From: Rheum nobile
Lineage: Eukaryota; Streptophyta; Magnoliopsida; Caryophyllales; Polygonaceae
Length of the DNA: 64,000 nt
Assembly: GCA_027886185.1 (NCBI GenBank)
Contig: WOAB01000476.1
Span: forward strand, 2,418,001-2,482,000
Reading direction: 5' to 3'
The position numbers were made by a program, and so were the translations under genes. A model generated the notes under the pieces. The model made no database searches and was not told where the DNA came from. It saw only the letters and a list, made by a program, of their open reading frames with translations. Shown here piece after piece: positions 21,046 to 29,935 of this stretch. Position 1 is the stretch's first letter. Each line of letters starts with the position of its first letter.

Positions 21046-21990
21046 TCGATCATAACACTAGTGCTTATATCCTATAACACTATAGGATATAAGCATATGT
21101 TATAATCACTATAATATATAAATATGATACAATCATATGTTATAACACTATAAGATACAATCATATGTTATAATACTATAGGATACAATCATATGTTATA
21201 TAACCATAGTAATCATATGTTATATAACTATACCAATCATATGTTATAACACTATAGAATATAATCATATGTTATGTTATAACACTATAATATATAAATA
21301 TGATACAATCATATGTTATAACACTATAGGATACAATCATATGTTATATAACCATAGTAATCATATGTTATATAACTATACTAATCATATGTTATAACAC
21401 TATAGGATATAATCATATGTTATATAACCATAGTAATCATATGTTATATAACTATACTAATCATATGTTATAACACTATAGGATATAATCATATGTTATG
21501 TTATAACACTATAATATATAAATATGATACAATCATATGTTATAACACTATAAGATATAATCATATGTTATAACACTATAGGATACAATCATATGTTATA
21601 TAACCATAGTAATCATATGTTATATAACTATACTAATCATATGTTATAACACTATAGGATATAATCATATGTTATGTTATAACACTATAATATATAAATA
21701 TGATACAATCATATGTTATAACACTATAGGATACAATCATATGTTTTATAACCATAGTAACCATATGTTATATAACTATACTAATCATATGTTAGAACAC
21801 TATAGGATATAATCATATGTTATATAACCATAGTAATCATATGTTATATAACTATACTAATCATATGTTATAACACTATAGGATATAATCATATGTTATG
21901 TTATAACACTATATTATATAAATATGATACAATCATATGTTATAACATATGATACAATCATATGTTATAACACTATAAGATACAATCATA
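21046..21990. repeat. AT-rich tandem array built on CATATGTTATA
   Basis: About 940 bp made of short units ATCATATGTTATA followed by ACACTATAGGATA, TATAACCATAGTA or TATAACTATACTA. A longer block beginning TATGTTATGTTATAACAC recurs near 21271, 21494, 21673 and 21894, so a higher-order period of about 180-225 bp is laid over the short unit. It lies between the two divergent promoters (clusters 2 and 3). Confidence 0.9.
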
Positions 21991-22007
21991 ACTATAGAAC
22001 ATATGCA

Positions 22008-22174
22008 TGGGCTGCACCGTGTGCCGCCCAAGGTCGTCCCAACTCCCAAGTGTGGTTGGGCTGCACCAGTTGCCGTCCAGATGGGACAGATCACCATATG
22101 TGTGGGCTGCACCATGTGCCGCCCAGAATAGTTATTTGGGCTGCACCTCGTGCCGTCCAGCATGCCTATAAATA
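22008..22174 (+). promoter_or_regulatory. Near-palindrome cluster 3 (4 copies) and TATA box for the 22274 gene
   Basis: Copies at 22008-22030, 22057-22079, 22103-22125 and 22137-22159, spaced 34-49 bp apart start to start. TATAAATA follows at 22167-22174, only 8 bp after the last copy. The ATG is 100 bp further on. The plan mirrors cluster 2 on the other side of the AT-rich array. Confidence 0.78.
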
Positions 22175-22273
22175 CCACAACCAACTTCACCTCTTCCACA
22201 TCCAAGGTGCCATACAACTTCAGTGGTGAAGAAATTTGTTGGAGTGCTCAAGAAATCAATATCGTGGGGTGGT

Positions 22274-22612
22274 ATGGCTTCGTCGTCCAGCACTTCCAAC
22301 AGTTCATTGGATCTTGGTTCAATGTGCCAATGCAATTTCCCGGTCGTTTTGCATACTTGCGACATGCACATTCACTATAAAAGAAGGTACCTCGCATGCA
22401 AGGATTATATCCCAATGGAGCGAGATGGGGAAGAAAAAGGTTGTCGTAGCTTCAAGTGGGTTGATCCACCATACGACGACAATGCTGCCAAGATTATCAG
22501 AGAATTGGTGCGGGAAAGAGATAAGCTCCAGAAGCTGTGCGAGACGCTTTCAGATTCAAATTGGAAGTTGAAGAGGAAGATATATTATCGGGGTTACGAT
22601 ATAACAAAATAA
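22274..22612 (+). CDS. Small GRF-type zinc-finger protein with coiled coil
   Basis: 112 residues, uninterrupted, ATG at 22274 (MASSSSTSNSSLDLG), TAA at 22610-22612. Visible metal ligands and signature: C18-Q-C20, then RRYLAC (C42), then GC-RSFKWVD (C57 with the Phe and Trp of the GRF signature). Residues 67-100 (AAKIIRELVRERDKLQKL..) look like a coiled coil, followed by a basic end. Known: GRF zinc fingers bind nucleic acid, often single-stranded. Short GRF-plus-coiled-coil proteins are common in plant genomes and are often transposon-linked; I state that from general knowledge. It has its own promoter (cluster 3 and TATAAATA). It is the only gene in the MULE without a visible defect in its domain. 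A role as DNA-binding partner of transposase is inference. Confidence 0.75.
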   Translation: MASSSSTSNSSLDLGSMCQCNFPVVLHTCDMHIHYKRRYLACKDYIPMERDGEEKGCRSFKWVDPPYDDNAAKIIRELVRERDKLQKLCETLSDSNWKLKRKIYYRGYDITK

Positions 22613-22654
22613 GTTATAACTATGTTTTTTATTAGATAAGTCGTCAATTGTTAA

Positions 22655-22995
22655 CATAATATTATTATTACAACATTGAGTTGGTGTCATTGCCTTGTGG
22701 CCATTATGCTCTTGACTGAGTCAAGAGTTCTAAAGAAGGATGAGCCTTCTATTACCAGGTCGAACATGCTGATCTGCTCCTTTTCCGAGCTACAGCACAG
22801 AAAAACATGGAATCTTCAAATTTTGGAATTTGTAGATTTTAGGTTTTTCTGTGATGCAGCGAGGAGAAGGAGCATATCAGCATGATCGACCTGGTGATTC
22901 GAAGGCTCATCCTTCTTTAGAACAATTGACTGTCAGTATGGATAATGACCACAAGGCAATAACACAACCTCAATGCTATAATAATAACATTATTG
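22655..22995. repeat. Inverted-repeat hairpin 1 (older)
   Basis: Two arms face each other: ATTGCCTTGTGGCCATTAT (from about 22689) pairs with ATAATGACCACAAGGCAAT (about 22943-22961), and GAACATGCTGATCTGCTCCT pairs with AGGAGCATATCAGCATGATC. The arms carry many mismatches. The inner part has GAATCTTCAAATTTTGGAATTTGTAG. It is paralogous to hairpin 2 (same outer and inner motifs). Confidence 0.75.
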
Positions 22996-23076
22996 ATGTT
23001 AGTTATTAAATAAGCCTTCAAATGTATGAATAATGTTATTATTACATCTTTGAGTTGGAGTCATTGCCTGGTGGCT

Positions 23077-23371
23077 ATTATCCCGTTGACGGCCTGAAAA
23101 ATCGTAAAGGAGGGTGAGCCTACAATGACCAAGGAATGTCCCCATCGAACTTTCTAATTTGACCTTTTTCCTAGCAGCAGCACAAAAATACTTGAAATCC
23201 ACAAACCCCGGTTCAACACCATATAAGGAGATCCTTATACGGTTTGTGGATTTCATGTATTTATGTGCTGCTGCTAGGAAAAGGGTCAAATTAGAAAGTT
23301 CGATGGGGACATTCCTTGGTCATTGTAGGCTCACCCTCCTTTACGATTTTTCAGGCCGTCAACGGGATAAT
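23077..23371. repeat. Inverted-repeat hairpin 2 (near-perfect, about 130-bp stem)
   Basis: Left arm 23077-23210 and right arm 23240-23371 are reverse complements with about three mismatches and one small bulge. The loop of about 30 bp contains TATAAGGA-GA-TCCTTATA. Because of the symmetry both strands show nearly the same open frame (…GTFLGHCRLTLLYDFSGRQRDN). A transcript through it would form a long double-stranded RNA, a typical substrate for small-RNA production. That consequence is inference. Confidence 0.88.
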
Positions 23372-23560
23372 CTGCACAACACAATCACACCAACTCAATC
23401 ATGTAGTTATTTGGATGTAATCGTGTGAATTTGTAATGATATATTAAATTTCATGGTTTTAATGAAGTAATCTATTATTGTCATAGTAATATATATCCCA
23501 AAAAATGAACAAGTTGGACCATATAGCCCATAAAATGAACCTTCTGGGCTGCACCGTTAT

Positions 23561-23812
23561 GAAGGGGGGACCGTAGAGGTGATAGAAGACATCGTTACCG
23601 CTGGGTTAGAGTCCTTGGAGTTCGTGAAGTTAATTGCTGGAGAGGAGTGGCCCGCTGTGAGAAGGGTCTTTTATTACCCGTACTCTGCCACATTACCTCG
23701 TGTGTTGAAGCAAGTTGTAGGGGCCGAAGACATAGCAGCGATAAATTACCTTACCAATCGTGAGGAGGTTTCTTTGTATGTGGTCGGCGACATTGTCTTT
23801 CGCATGGAGTAG
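23561..23812 (+). pseudogene. Partial paralogue of the 20277-20722 accessory protein
   Basis: A frame without an ATG starts at 23561 (EGGTVEVIEDIVTAG), with RRVFYYPYSATLPRVLKQVVGAEDIAAINYL, and ends at TAG 23810-23812. It has the same order of motifs as GRIFYFPSG..PPRLREVVDEEHVAKIIALY in the minus-strand gene. An ATG at 23559 is in another frame, one base off, next to a G6 run. One near-palindrome half-site (TGGGCTGCACCG, 23545) precedes it. It looks like a second, broken accessory gene copy with a remnant of the same promoter. Confidence 0.55.
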
Positions 23813-23834
23813 GACCTTCACGAGTACATGTTTA

Positions 23835-23950
23835 CGTGTTTTTTAGAATGTTTGTGTTTTTTAGAATGTGTATGTGTTTTTTAGAATGTTTATGTGTTTT
23901 TTAGAATGTTTGTGTTTTTTAGAATGTGCATGTGTTTTTTTTTCCGAATG
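23835..23950. repeat. Short tandem repeat TGTTTTTTAGAATG
   Basis: About five copies of a 17-24 bp unit (GTGTTTTTTAGAATGT) just after the 23812 stop. It is probably a slippage array in the 3' untranslated region. Confidence 0.7.
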
Positions 23951-24070
23951 TTGGATTGTATTCTTTTAACTAATTGATCATCGATTTGTTGTAGAAATAA
24001 CGGAACGAAAATCTAAAAAAACCAATACGGATGAACAAAGAAGTCAAACTAGAAATAAATATTTTACAAA

Positions 24071-24600
24071 CTCTCAGATTCACTATCCAAGGACACAACT
24101 AAAGTCTCAGAATCACTACCCAAGGACACACCTAAACCCGAATCCACGCCCGGTGCCCAATCTGGAGGATCCACCGACATAGGTTGAGACGCTGCATGCT
24201 GAGCTGCTGCCTGCTAAGCCACTGCACGCTCTTCCGCCATCCTAGATGATTCGGCCTTCTCTCTATCAAATATAGTCTCGCCTGCACTAGAGGATTGGGA
24301 AGGCATCTGTGAAGCCCGTACAAGCGGAGGAGCTACAAGGATGATGTCACTGGCAAGCATGTCATATATATGCTGAACGTGTTCCAAACACCCTAAACCA
24401 CCTGCCTCTATAAGCTTCTGAATATAGGCCTTGCTCATCGCCACACGCTGTAAATGAAAATAAACATTTTAAATACATAGACTTTCCTAAAATAATTAAT
24501 AAGAATAAAATGGGACAAAAAACATACCCTTTGCAAGTTGATAGCCGGAGGTGGTCCTCTACAAATACGAGCGCAATCCGAGTTGGGAATCAAAATATGA
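24071..24600 (-). pseudogene. Two-exon minus-strand remnant in the MULE
   Basis: On the minus strand, CRGPPPAINLQR ends near a donor (GGTATGTTTT, about 24530) and an intron ends in TTTTCATTTACAG. The next exon starts at 24447 (VAMSKAYIQKLIEAGGLGCLEHVQHIYDML) and meets TAG at 24214. The same frame stays open afterwards (QAAAQHAASQPMSVDPPDWAP) to TAA near 24071, with an acidic Ser-rich end (SDSETLVVSLDSESES). I do not recognise the family. It may be the 3' part of the gene whose first exon is 28906-29454, separated by the Athila-like fragment; same strand and order fit, but this is inference. The TAG follows GTG GCT and precedes CAG, so CAG-to-TAG is plausible. Confidence 0.45.
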
Positions 24601-24740
24601 GCGCAATCCGAGTTGGGAATCAAAATATGAGCGCAATCCGAGTTGGGAATAAAATGGGACAAAAAACATACCATTTGCAGTAGATCTTGAAGTCTACTGC
24701 AAGTCCTCAAATCATGAGCGCAATCCGAGTTGGGAATCAA
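24575..24740. repeat. 30-bp tandem repeat with a distal fourth copy
   Basis: GCGCAATCCGAGTTGGGAAT plus ATCAAAATAT spacing is repeated three times from 24589, and a fourth GCGCAATCCGAGTTGGGAAT lies at 24718. The block AAAATGGGACAAAAAACATA also occurs twice (about 24508 and 24652), so a local segmental duplication preceded or accompanied the array. Confidence 0.8.
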
Positions 24741-24754
24741 ACGTTATGACATTT

Positions 24755-25833
24755 TTACAGAAGTGTCGCAGAAGCTGAAGAAGACACCGTCACCGCCGCC
24801 CCGCGGTGGAAGCCGCCGCCCCGCGCCAGAAGCCACCGCGATCCGGCGGTGGATCTCAGAGAAGACTGACGCCCCGCGGTGGGCACGTAGCGCCTCGCGG
24901 CCAGAAGACTTTATTTCCTTATTTTTGCTATTTCAGATTTACTTATTTTCTATTATTTTATTTCCTTTGTTATTTTGCATTAGGTTAACTTTATTTTCCA
25001 AAGCCTATTTAAGATCTTTTCTAGGTCTTAGATAGGAGACTCATTTTCTTTCTGCCTATAGGGTTTTAACCCATGGAGAACTAAACACCTTTGTTCTACT
25101 AGACGATTGAAGCATTGCAATGAATTGGTTGTGAGATTTCTATTCCTTGTTCTATATCTTATAAAGTTGGTTTAATTCTCTCGAGCATATTGTCTATTGG
25201 TTTATGTTGATTCTTCTAGCATAGCTAACTAGGTTTTTCGACATCTATCATAGTGCTAGGGTTTGCATATAGTGGAATACGAGTGCATACCTAGTGGCAA
25301 ACACAATTGTTACATATAGTGGAATACGAGTGTGCAATTGTGAGTGAGAATTATTTACATGTTAAGTAGTAAAGTTTTCTTCTATTTGCATGTATCCTAT
25401 ATCCTTGTGTGTATTGCTATTGCTTTGTTAGTGGTAAGGTTTTCTTCCATTGATATTGTGATAAGTCTATTAACAACTGTGAGAATTGGTAGTACTTAAG
25501 ATCAGGGTGAGAACAACTATAAGATTGTGAAAAGAACTTGGAACAATAGTTATCGAGGATCAACCTGTTTCATCTGCAGTGTGGATATTTGTCTAGTGGA
25601 ATACTTCCACCCATCATACCTATTCTTTCTCTAAAGCTTGCATCCTTGTTACTCTGCGATCATACAAAAACCCCCATGTTACTTGTCGGTTACACGTCTT
25701 TTGCATGCTAATCAACACTTAGAAAGATCACTTCCTCCCTGTGGGATTCAACCCTTGCTTGCCTCTACTACTTGTTTAGGTTTGTTAGGTTTTATTTTGA
25801 CCGGGTTTAAGACGACTAAAAACCCGTCCGTCA
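24755..25833 (+). repeat. Athila-like 5' LTR, left end missing
   Basis: Ends ...AAACCCGTCCGTCA three bases before the PBS. It contains GCCCCGCGGTGG repeats at its left side, then AT-rich U5-like sequence with TATTTAAGATCTTTTCTAGG. The TGATCGGTGC start seen at 28812 is absent. A 31-bp segment (CACTTAGAAAGATCACTTCC...) at about 25716 recurs at about 25928, just after the PBS. Confidence 0.65.
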
Positions 25834-25836
25834 AAT

Positions 25837-25853
25837 TGGCGCCGTTGCCGGGG
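25837..25853 (+). other. Primer-binding site, tRNA-Asp type
   Basis: TGGCGCCGTTGCCGGGG is the reverse complement of the 3' end of plant tRNA-Asp plus CCA and is typical of Athila-lineage elements. The tRNA assignment is from memory. Confidence 0.8.
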
Positions 25854-25967
25854 AGGCAAGATTTGACCCTTCTTTGTGTTTGTTTGTGTGCGTGTTACTT
25901 TGGTGTGGACCTATCTTACGGTCCACGCACTTAGAAAGATCACTTCCTCCCTGTGGATATTTTTCTA

Positions 25968-27110
25968 ATGGATTTCTGGGGAGAGACGCGCGATGACCCA
26001 TACCCCTGCTCATTTTCTCCAGAGAGGGGATACTACCCCAACTCGGGTGCAGAAAGACCAGTCAGACCCTGCAGAATCTGTCGTGAAACGCTGTACACCA
26101 CTGACGATTGTCCAGGACTGCCCTCATTCGCTGTAGCAATAAAAGCACGTCGAGGTGTAAACCCGTAGGGACCGAGACAGGAGCCGTATCCGAACATCTA
26201 CAACTCAGGGTCGAGGGAGCACTATAACCCAGTTCCGTATGGAAATCAACCACAATACGGGCAACCATATGCGCATGGATTCCAAGGACAACACGCAAAC
26301 TTGCATGTACCCAATGCTGATGTACTCATCACTCTGGTTCAAAGCATGGCAACCATGGCCCAGCACGTGTCCTCACTGCAAAAAACCATGGCTCAGAGTG
26401 TCCAACAGCAACAAGAGGCGATTTCCAGCCTCCAAAGCCAGTTTAACCAACTGAGTCAAGCGTTGATTGAGTCGAAGTCTGCACAACCACGAGTCCCTGC
26501 AGCAGAAAATACGCAAGAGACTGTCTATGCTATGAAGCTGAGGTGCGGGGCTGAGATTGAGACCAGAAAGGCCATGGAGAGTATGGAGGTATCCCACGAA
26601 GAGAAGGTGATCGAGGGTGAAAACGGCGCTGATGAAGCTGAAATTGAAGATGGGCGACCCGTACCGCCCCGCGGCGACACCGACCGCGACCCGGCACAGA
26701 CTCTCAGTTCTCCTGAATTACCACCGCCGCCCCGCGGTGAAAGCCCATATCTGGATATTGAGAACCCTGCCCCATTCCCAGAGGTGCTTTCGGAAGAGGA
26801 GTACTTTTTGAGCCTGGAGGATTTCAGCGACAATGAGGAGGAGAGCCGTGACCGCGGAAATACTCCAGAGACGCCCGTTCCCCTCAAAAACACCCATGCA
26901 GCCCCCGATCCTCTCGAGGTTGCGTATGATGAATATGTGCATCTAGACTCCTTCCCACTTGTCTCGCTGCACCCCGTTACACCATTCACTGAGGCTCTGA
27001 AGGACACCCAAAATGTGGAGAATGACAAATGCTTATTTGACACCTTCAGTAGCTGCAAGGCAACCATCCCTTTGGTCCATTTAGCAAACAGCGCCACGTG
27101 CTACACATAA
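25968..27110 (+). pseudogene. gag-like ORF of the Athila-like fragment
   Basis: ATG at 25968 (MDFWGETRDD). One in-frame TAG at 26166-26168 splits an otherwise open frame. Before it is a zinc-like CRICRETLYTTDDC. After it comes a Tyr/Gly/Gln-rich stretch (PYGNQPQYGQPY), a coiled coil (LVQSMATMAQHVSSLQKTM), and a long acidic, Pro-rich tail with repeated PPRG motifs, ending in CYT at 27110. There is no protease or polymerase. About 380 residues if read through. It probably encodes a truncated gag or gag-derived protein. Confidence 0.6.
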
Positions 27111-28811
27111 CTTTTAAGGGCGCTGGGTAAGATAAAAAAGAAACCGAAGGGGAAGCACAAGAAGGCGGCCTTGGTACAAATGGCGGATTTCTACACGCTG
27201 GATACGGGGCAGGACAAACATGCATCCCCTGAGATGCTGGGTATACCGTTTCTGAAGATGGCAAGTGCGTTCATGGGTATGCACAACGGTCCACCCATAA
27301 AGAAGTGCAGGAGATTGGGGATCACGCTCAACATAGAGCATACAAAGAGGCACCCCCCAGATCCAGATCCCAAGTGTTCAATTGCTATGAGCAACCCAAG
27401 TTGAGGAGGATGGAGTAGTATGTCAAGCCATGACAATAACTAAGGCGCTATCCGGGAGGCAACCCGAGGTATGTTTTTCTTTCTTTGTTTTTGCATTTTC
27501 TTTAGTGTGTTTTTGCTTTGTTTTTGTTCTTGTTTTTTTTGTTTTCGACTAACCTGCAGGGAGGAGACCCATGCTTATTGAAGAAGGTATTTCCCACACC
27601 AATGTAAGTCGCTTCCTTCCCTGCACTAAGTCACTCCCCGAAAAAACCTTAAACGGGGAGCAAAAAAAAAAAAATCGAATTTTTTTTTTTTCGAAAAAAA
27701 AGGTGGTACCGAAGGCCAGCTGTCCAGAGTTCCCCATGGAGAAGGAGCGCATCATGTTGTCAAGGAGGATACATTGCCCTACACATTATTTGGCAACGAT
27801 GATGGCCCTAAAATTGACAGCTGAGGAGGAGGAACACTAGCGCCCCCACCACGATTACATTTGGGCTCCACCATGTATTCCTAGAAGGCCGTGCAACCCT
27901 ACTATCATTGTTTTACCACTACTCACCAAAGTGGTTCCCTTTTCATTGCACGGTAGGAGAAGATTATAGAGTTGATGAAGACACCCGCCCAACACCAGAG
28001 ACCTGGGCATTTATTGAGAAGACCGCCAGCGACACCTACAGTGTCCAAGCAACTTGGCGACGTTTATGAGTTATTTTTTTTGCTTTTCCCTGTGCTTTAT
28101 TCTTTTGTCTTTCATTATATTGAAGACAATGCAATGTTTAAGCATGGGGGAGAGTTCTATACTTGCTACGTTGTTGAGGAAAAAAATTAAAAAATGAAAA
28201 AAGCCAAAAATTTGAAAAAAGGCATACATTAGAAATCCTGGGATAGGTCGAAAACCCGAAAGGGCGGCCTAGGTAATAAGCAGGTGGCTTGGACCAGCAT
28301 TAGGCTGGGGTAATAATTGGTCAAGAGTGATGTGAGCATATGTGAGCCCATCTATTGAAAAATGAAATGAGTGGCTTGGTGAAAACCCGAAAGGGCGCCT
28401 TGGCAAAATGAGTGAAGAGAAGAAGAGTGAATTTTAGGAATCCTCATTTCTCCTAGCGTGGTGACATAAGAAGAGGAGTTATAAGGAGGATTCGGGTAGG
28501 TCACTCTGGGAGGTATAAGAAGATAGATGGTAGACTAGGATTAGAATTTATTCACTCTATGATGTTTGGGATAAGCTTGGGGGAAGTACTCTGCTTTCCT
28601 TTTGGCTTGATTGTGTGGGGTGTTGAGATTTTTGATTGGATGTTGTAGTTTATTGTGCTGGACTTATTTTGTATGGTTGTCTGGAGTTTATTGTTTGGTA
28701 TGATTCTTGGAGGTTGAGTTTTCTAAGCTTCCTGAAACCTTGGGATTTGATTGGAGGAGTAGGTTGACTTTAGCTTACTCGAGGACGAGCAAGGTTTAAG
28801 CATGGGGGATT
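27111..28811 (+). other. Non-coding 3' part of the Athila-like fragment
   Basis: Short broken frames only. Landmarks: GGGAGGCAACCCGAGG at about 27450, an A-run/T-run foldback (CGAATTTTTTTTTTTTCG) at about 27675-27700, AAGCATGGGGGAG at about 28139, two copies of GAAAACCCGAAAGGGCG (about 28250 and 28380), and the terminal PPT at 28794-28811. These are familiar landmarks of Athila 3' regions. Confidence 0.6.
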
Positions 28812-28905
28812 TGATCGGTGCTATTTTGTAGTGCATATCTGGGGGTTATTACCAGGTTTGAGGGATACACCCACAACCCTCCTCGGTCGGCCTCCGTTCA
28901 TATTT
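28812..28905 (+). repeat. Athila-like 3' LTR, first part only
   Basis: Starts TGATCGGTGCTATTTTG directly after the PPT and is lost by about 28905, where MULE coding sequence resumes. The exact breakpoint cannot be set without a reference LTR. Confidence 0.6.
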
Positions 28906-29454
28906 CTACTTTTGACGAACGGGATTTTCCGCCAAATCATCCACCGCCTCCATAGCAACCGCTAAAGCCACGTCGAAAGCATTGTCCGCCCCGATATCCA
29001 CCTCCTCGGTCCTAGCCGTCAATCTATCCTCCTCACCTAAAACCACCGCGCCGGAAACCTCGATGCTCGCCGGCAATCTGGGAGGCACCTCGTGCAGCCC
29101 AGAAACCCCCTCGTCCCCGGTCCTGGGCGGCACCGTGTGTAGCCCAGAAACCCCCTCATCCCTGGATCTGGGCGGCACCTCGTGCAGCCCAGATCCCTCC
29201 GCCGCCTCGACTCCCCTCCGCCCCGGCGAGTCTCCTCCGCCGCCAACAAAACAAATCTTGAAAGACTCCTCCATCGCCGCCGTCGACTCCTCCATCGCCG
29301 CCGTCGACTCCTCCATCGCGACCGCCGTCGATTCCGCCGTCGAGTCCAGTGGATCGTCGCTGCCGCCGAGATCTCCCGCCGCCGCCATCTGGTTTTCCTC
29401 CTTCTTAACCACCACCCATATCTCGTCCATGGTCATCTCACTGGAATCCCCCAT
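28906..29454 (-). CDS. Unrecognised MULE ORF with repeated Ala/Glu segment
   Basis: ATG at 29454 (MGDSSEMTMDEIWVVVKKEENQ), TAG at 28906-28908, 182 residues. It has a repeated MEESTAA segment at about residues 50-70 and three copies of SGLHEVPPR (or SGLHTVPPR), each the translation of one near-palindrome (29079-29191). The end is acidic/Ala-rich (ADNAFDVALAVAMEAVDDL). The upstream region matches the promoter plan of the other MULE genes. It may be exon 1 of a longer minus-strand gene continuing at 24600-24071, because the Athila-like fragment begins right beyond its last codon. I recognise no domain. The reading frame on the other strand here looks like a shadow. Confidence 0.5.
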   Translation of the reverse strand: MGDSSEMTMDEIWVVVKKEENQMAAAGDLGGSDDPLDSTAESTAVAMEESTAAMEESTAAMEESFKICFVGGGGDSPGRRGVEAAEGSGLHEVPPRSRDEGVSGLHTVPPRTGDEGVSGLHEVPPRLPASIEVSGAVVLGEEDRLTARTEEVDIGADNAFDVALAVAMEAVDDLAENPVRQK

Positions 29455-29556
29455 CAACTCTTTTTTCTCCTCACAAATTTTCGATCTCGGAGTCCTATTT
29501 TTGCCAGAATCTCGTTTTCCTCTGGATGTCTCTCGGAGAAGACGATCTCGGCGGCC

Positions 29557-29935
29557 CTAAATACCGCCGAGATCGAATTTTTTTGGTGTTAAAGGTGGGC
29601 GGCAATAGGTGCCGCCCACATTCAAAATTTGAAATAAAATTTGAGCGGCATTATTGCCGCACACGTTCAAAATTTAAAATTTATTGTGGGAGGCAATAAT
29701 TGCCACCCATAATTAAAATCGGGTTCGATAAAAAAATCTAATTTTATTTAAAAAAAATAAAACAAATTCCTAAATCGGGTTCGATACGAAAAAAAACATA
29801 TGGGCAGCAATATGTGCCGCCCAGATCTTTGAACCGGGTTTTCCAAAAACCGGGTTTGTCTGGGCTGTATATATTGCCGCCCAGTGTCAGACCGGTTTTT
29901 TGGAGTGCTCTATGGGCTGCACTACGTGCCGCCCA
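29557..29935 (-). promoter_or_regulatory. Near-palindrome cluster 4 in the right terminal region, with TATA-like box
   Basis: Copies at 29596-29618, 29642-29663 (degenerate), 29687-29709, 29801-29823, 29861-29883 and 29913-29935. On the minus strand TATTTAG lies at 29563-29557, 33 bp past the nearest copy and about 103 bp before the ATG at 29454. The outermost copy belongs to the terminal inverted repeat. Confidence 0.7.

Larger units (their letters stand above)
24755..28905 (+). mobile_element. Athila-like LTR retrotransposon fragment, non-autonomous
   Basis: It contains a 5' LTR lacking its left part, a PBS of the TGGCGCCGTTGCCGGGG type, a gag-like remnant, no pol, the Athila-typical GGGAGGCAACCCGAGG and AAGCATGGGGGAG motifs, a PPT (GGTTTAAGCATGGGGGATT) and the first 90 bp or so of a 3' LTR. 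Both LTRs are cut on their outer sides. It lies inside the MULE between two pieces of minus-strand coding sequence. Confidence 0.75.

Noticed and set aside
21046..21990. CRISPR-like or origin-like repeat array
   Set aside because: No spacers of constant length and the context is a plant transposon; the units are simple AT-rich tandem repeats.
22999..23428. Two similar open frames on opposite strands (GTFLGHCRLTLLYDFSG)
   Set aside because: They are the two faces of one long hairpin; the similarity follows from the inverted repeat and does not imply two genes.
28982..29560. 192-codon plus-strand frame in the right MULE region
   Set aside because: It mirrors the minus-strand ORF in GC-rich repeats. 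Only the minus frame has the promoter plan and an ATG at the right distance.
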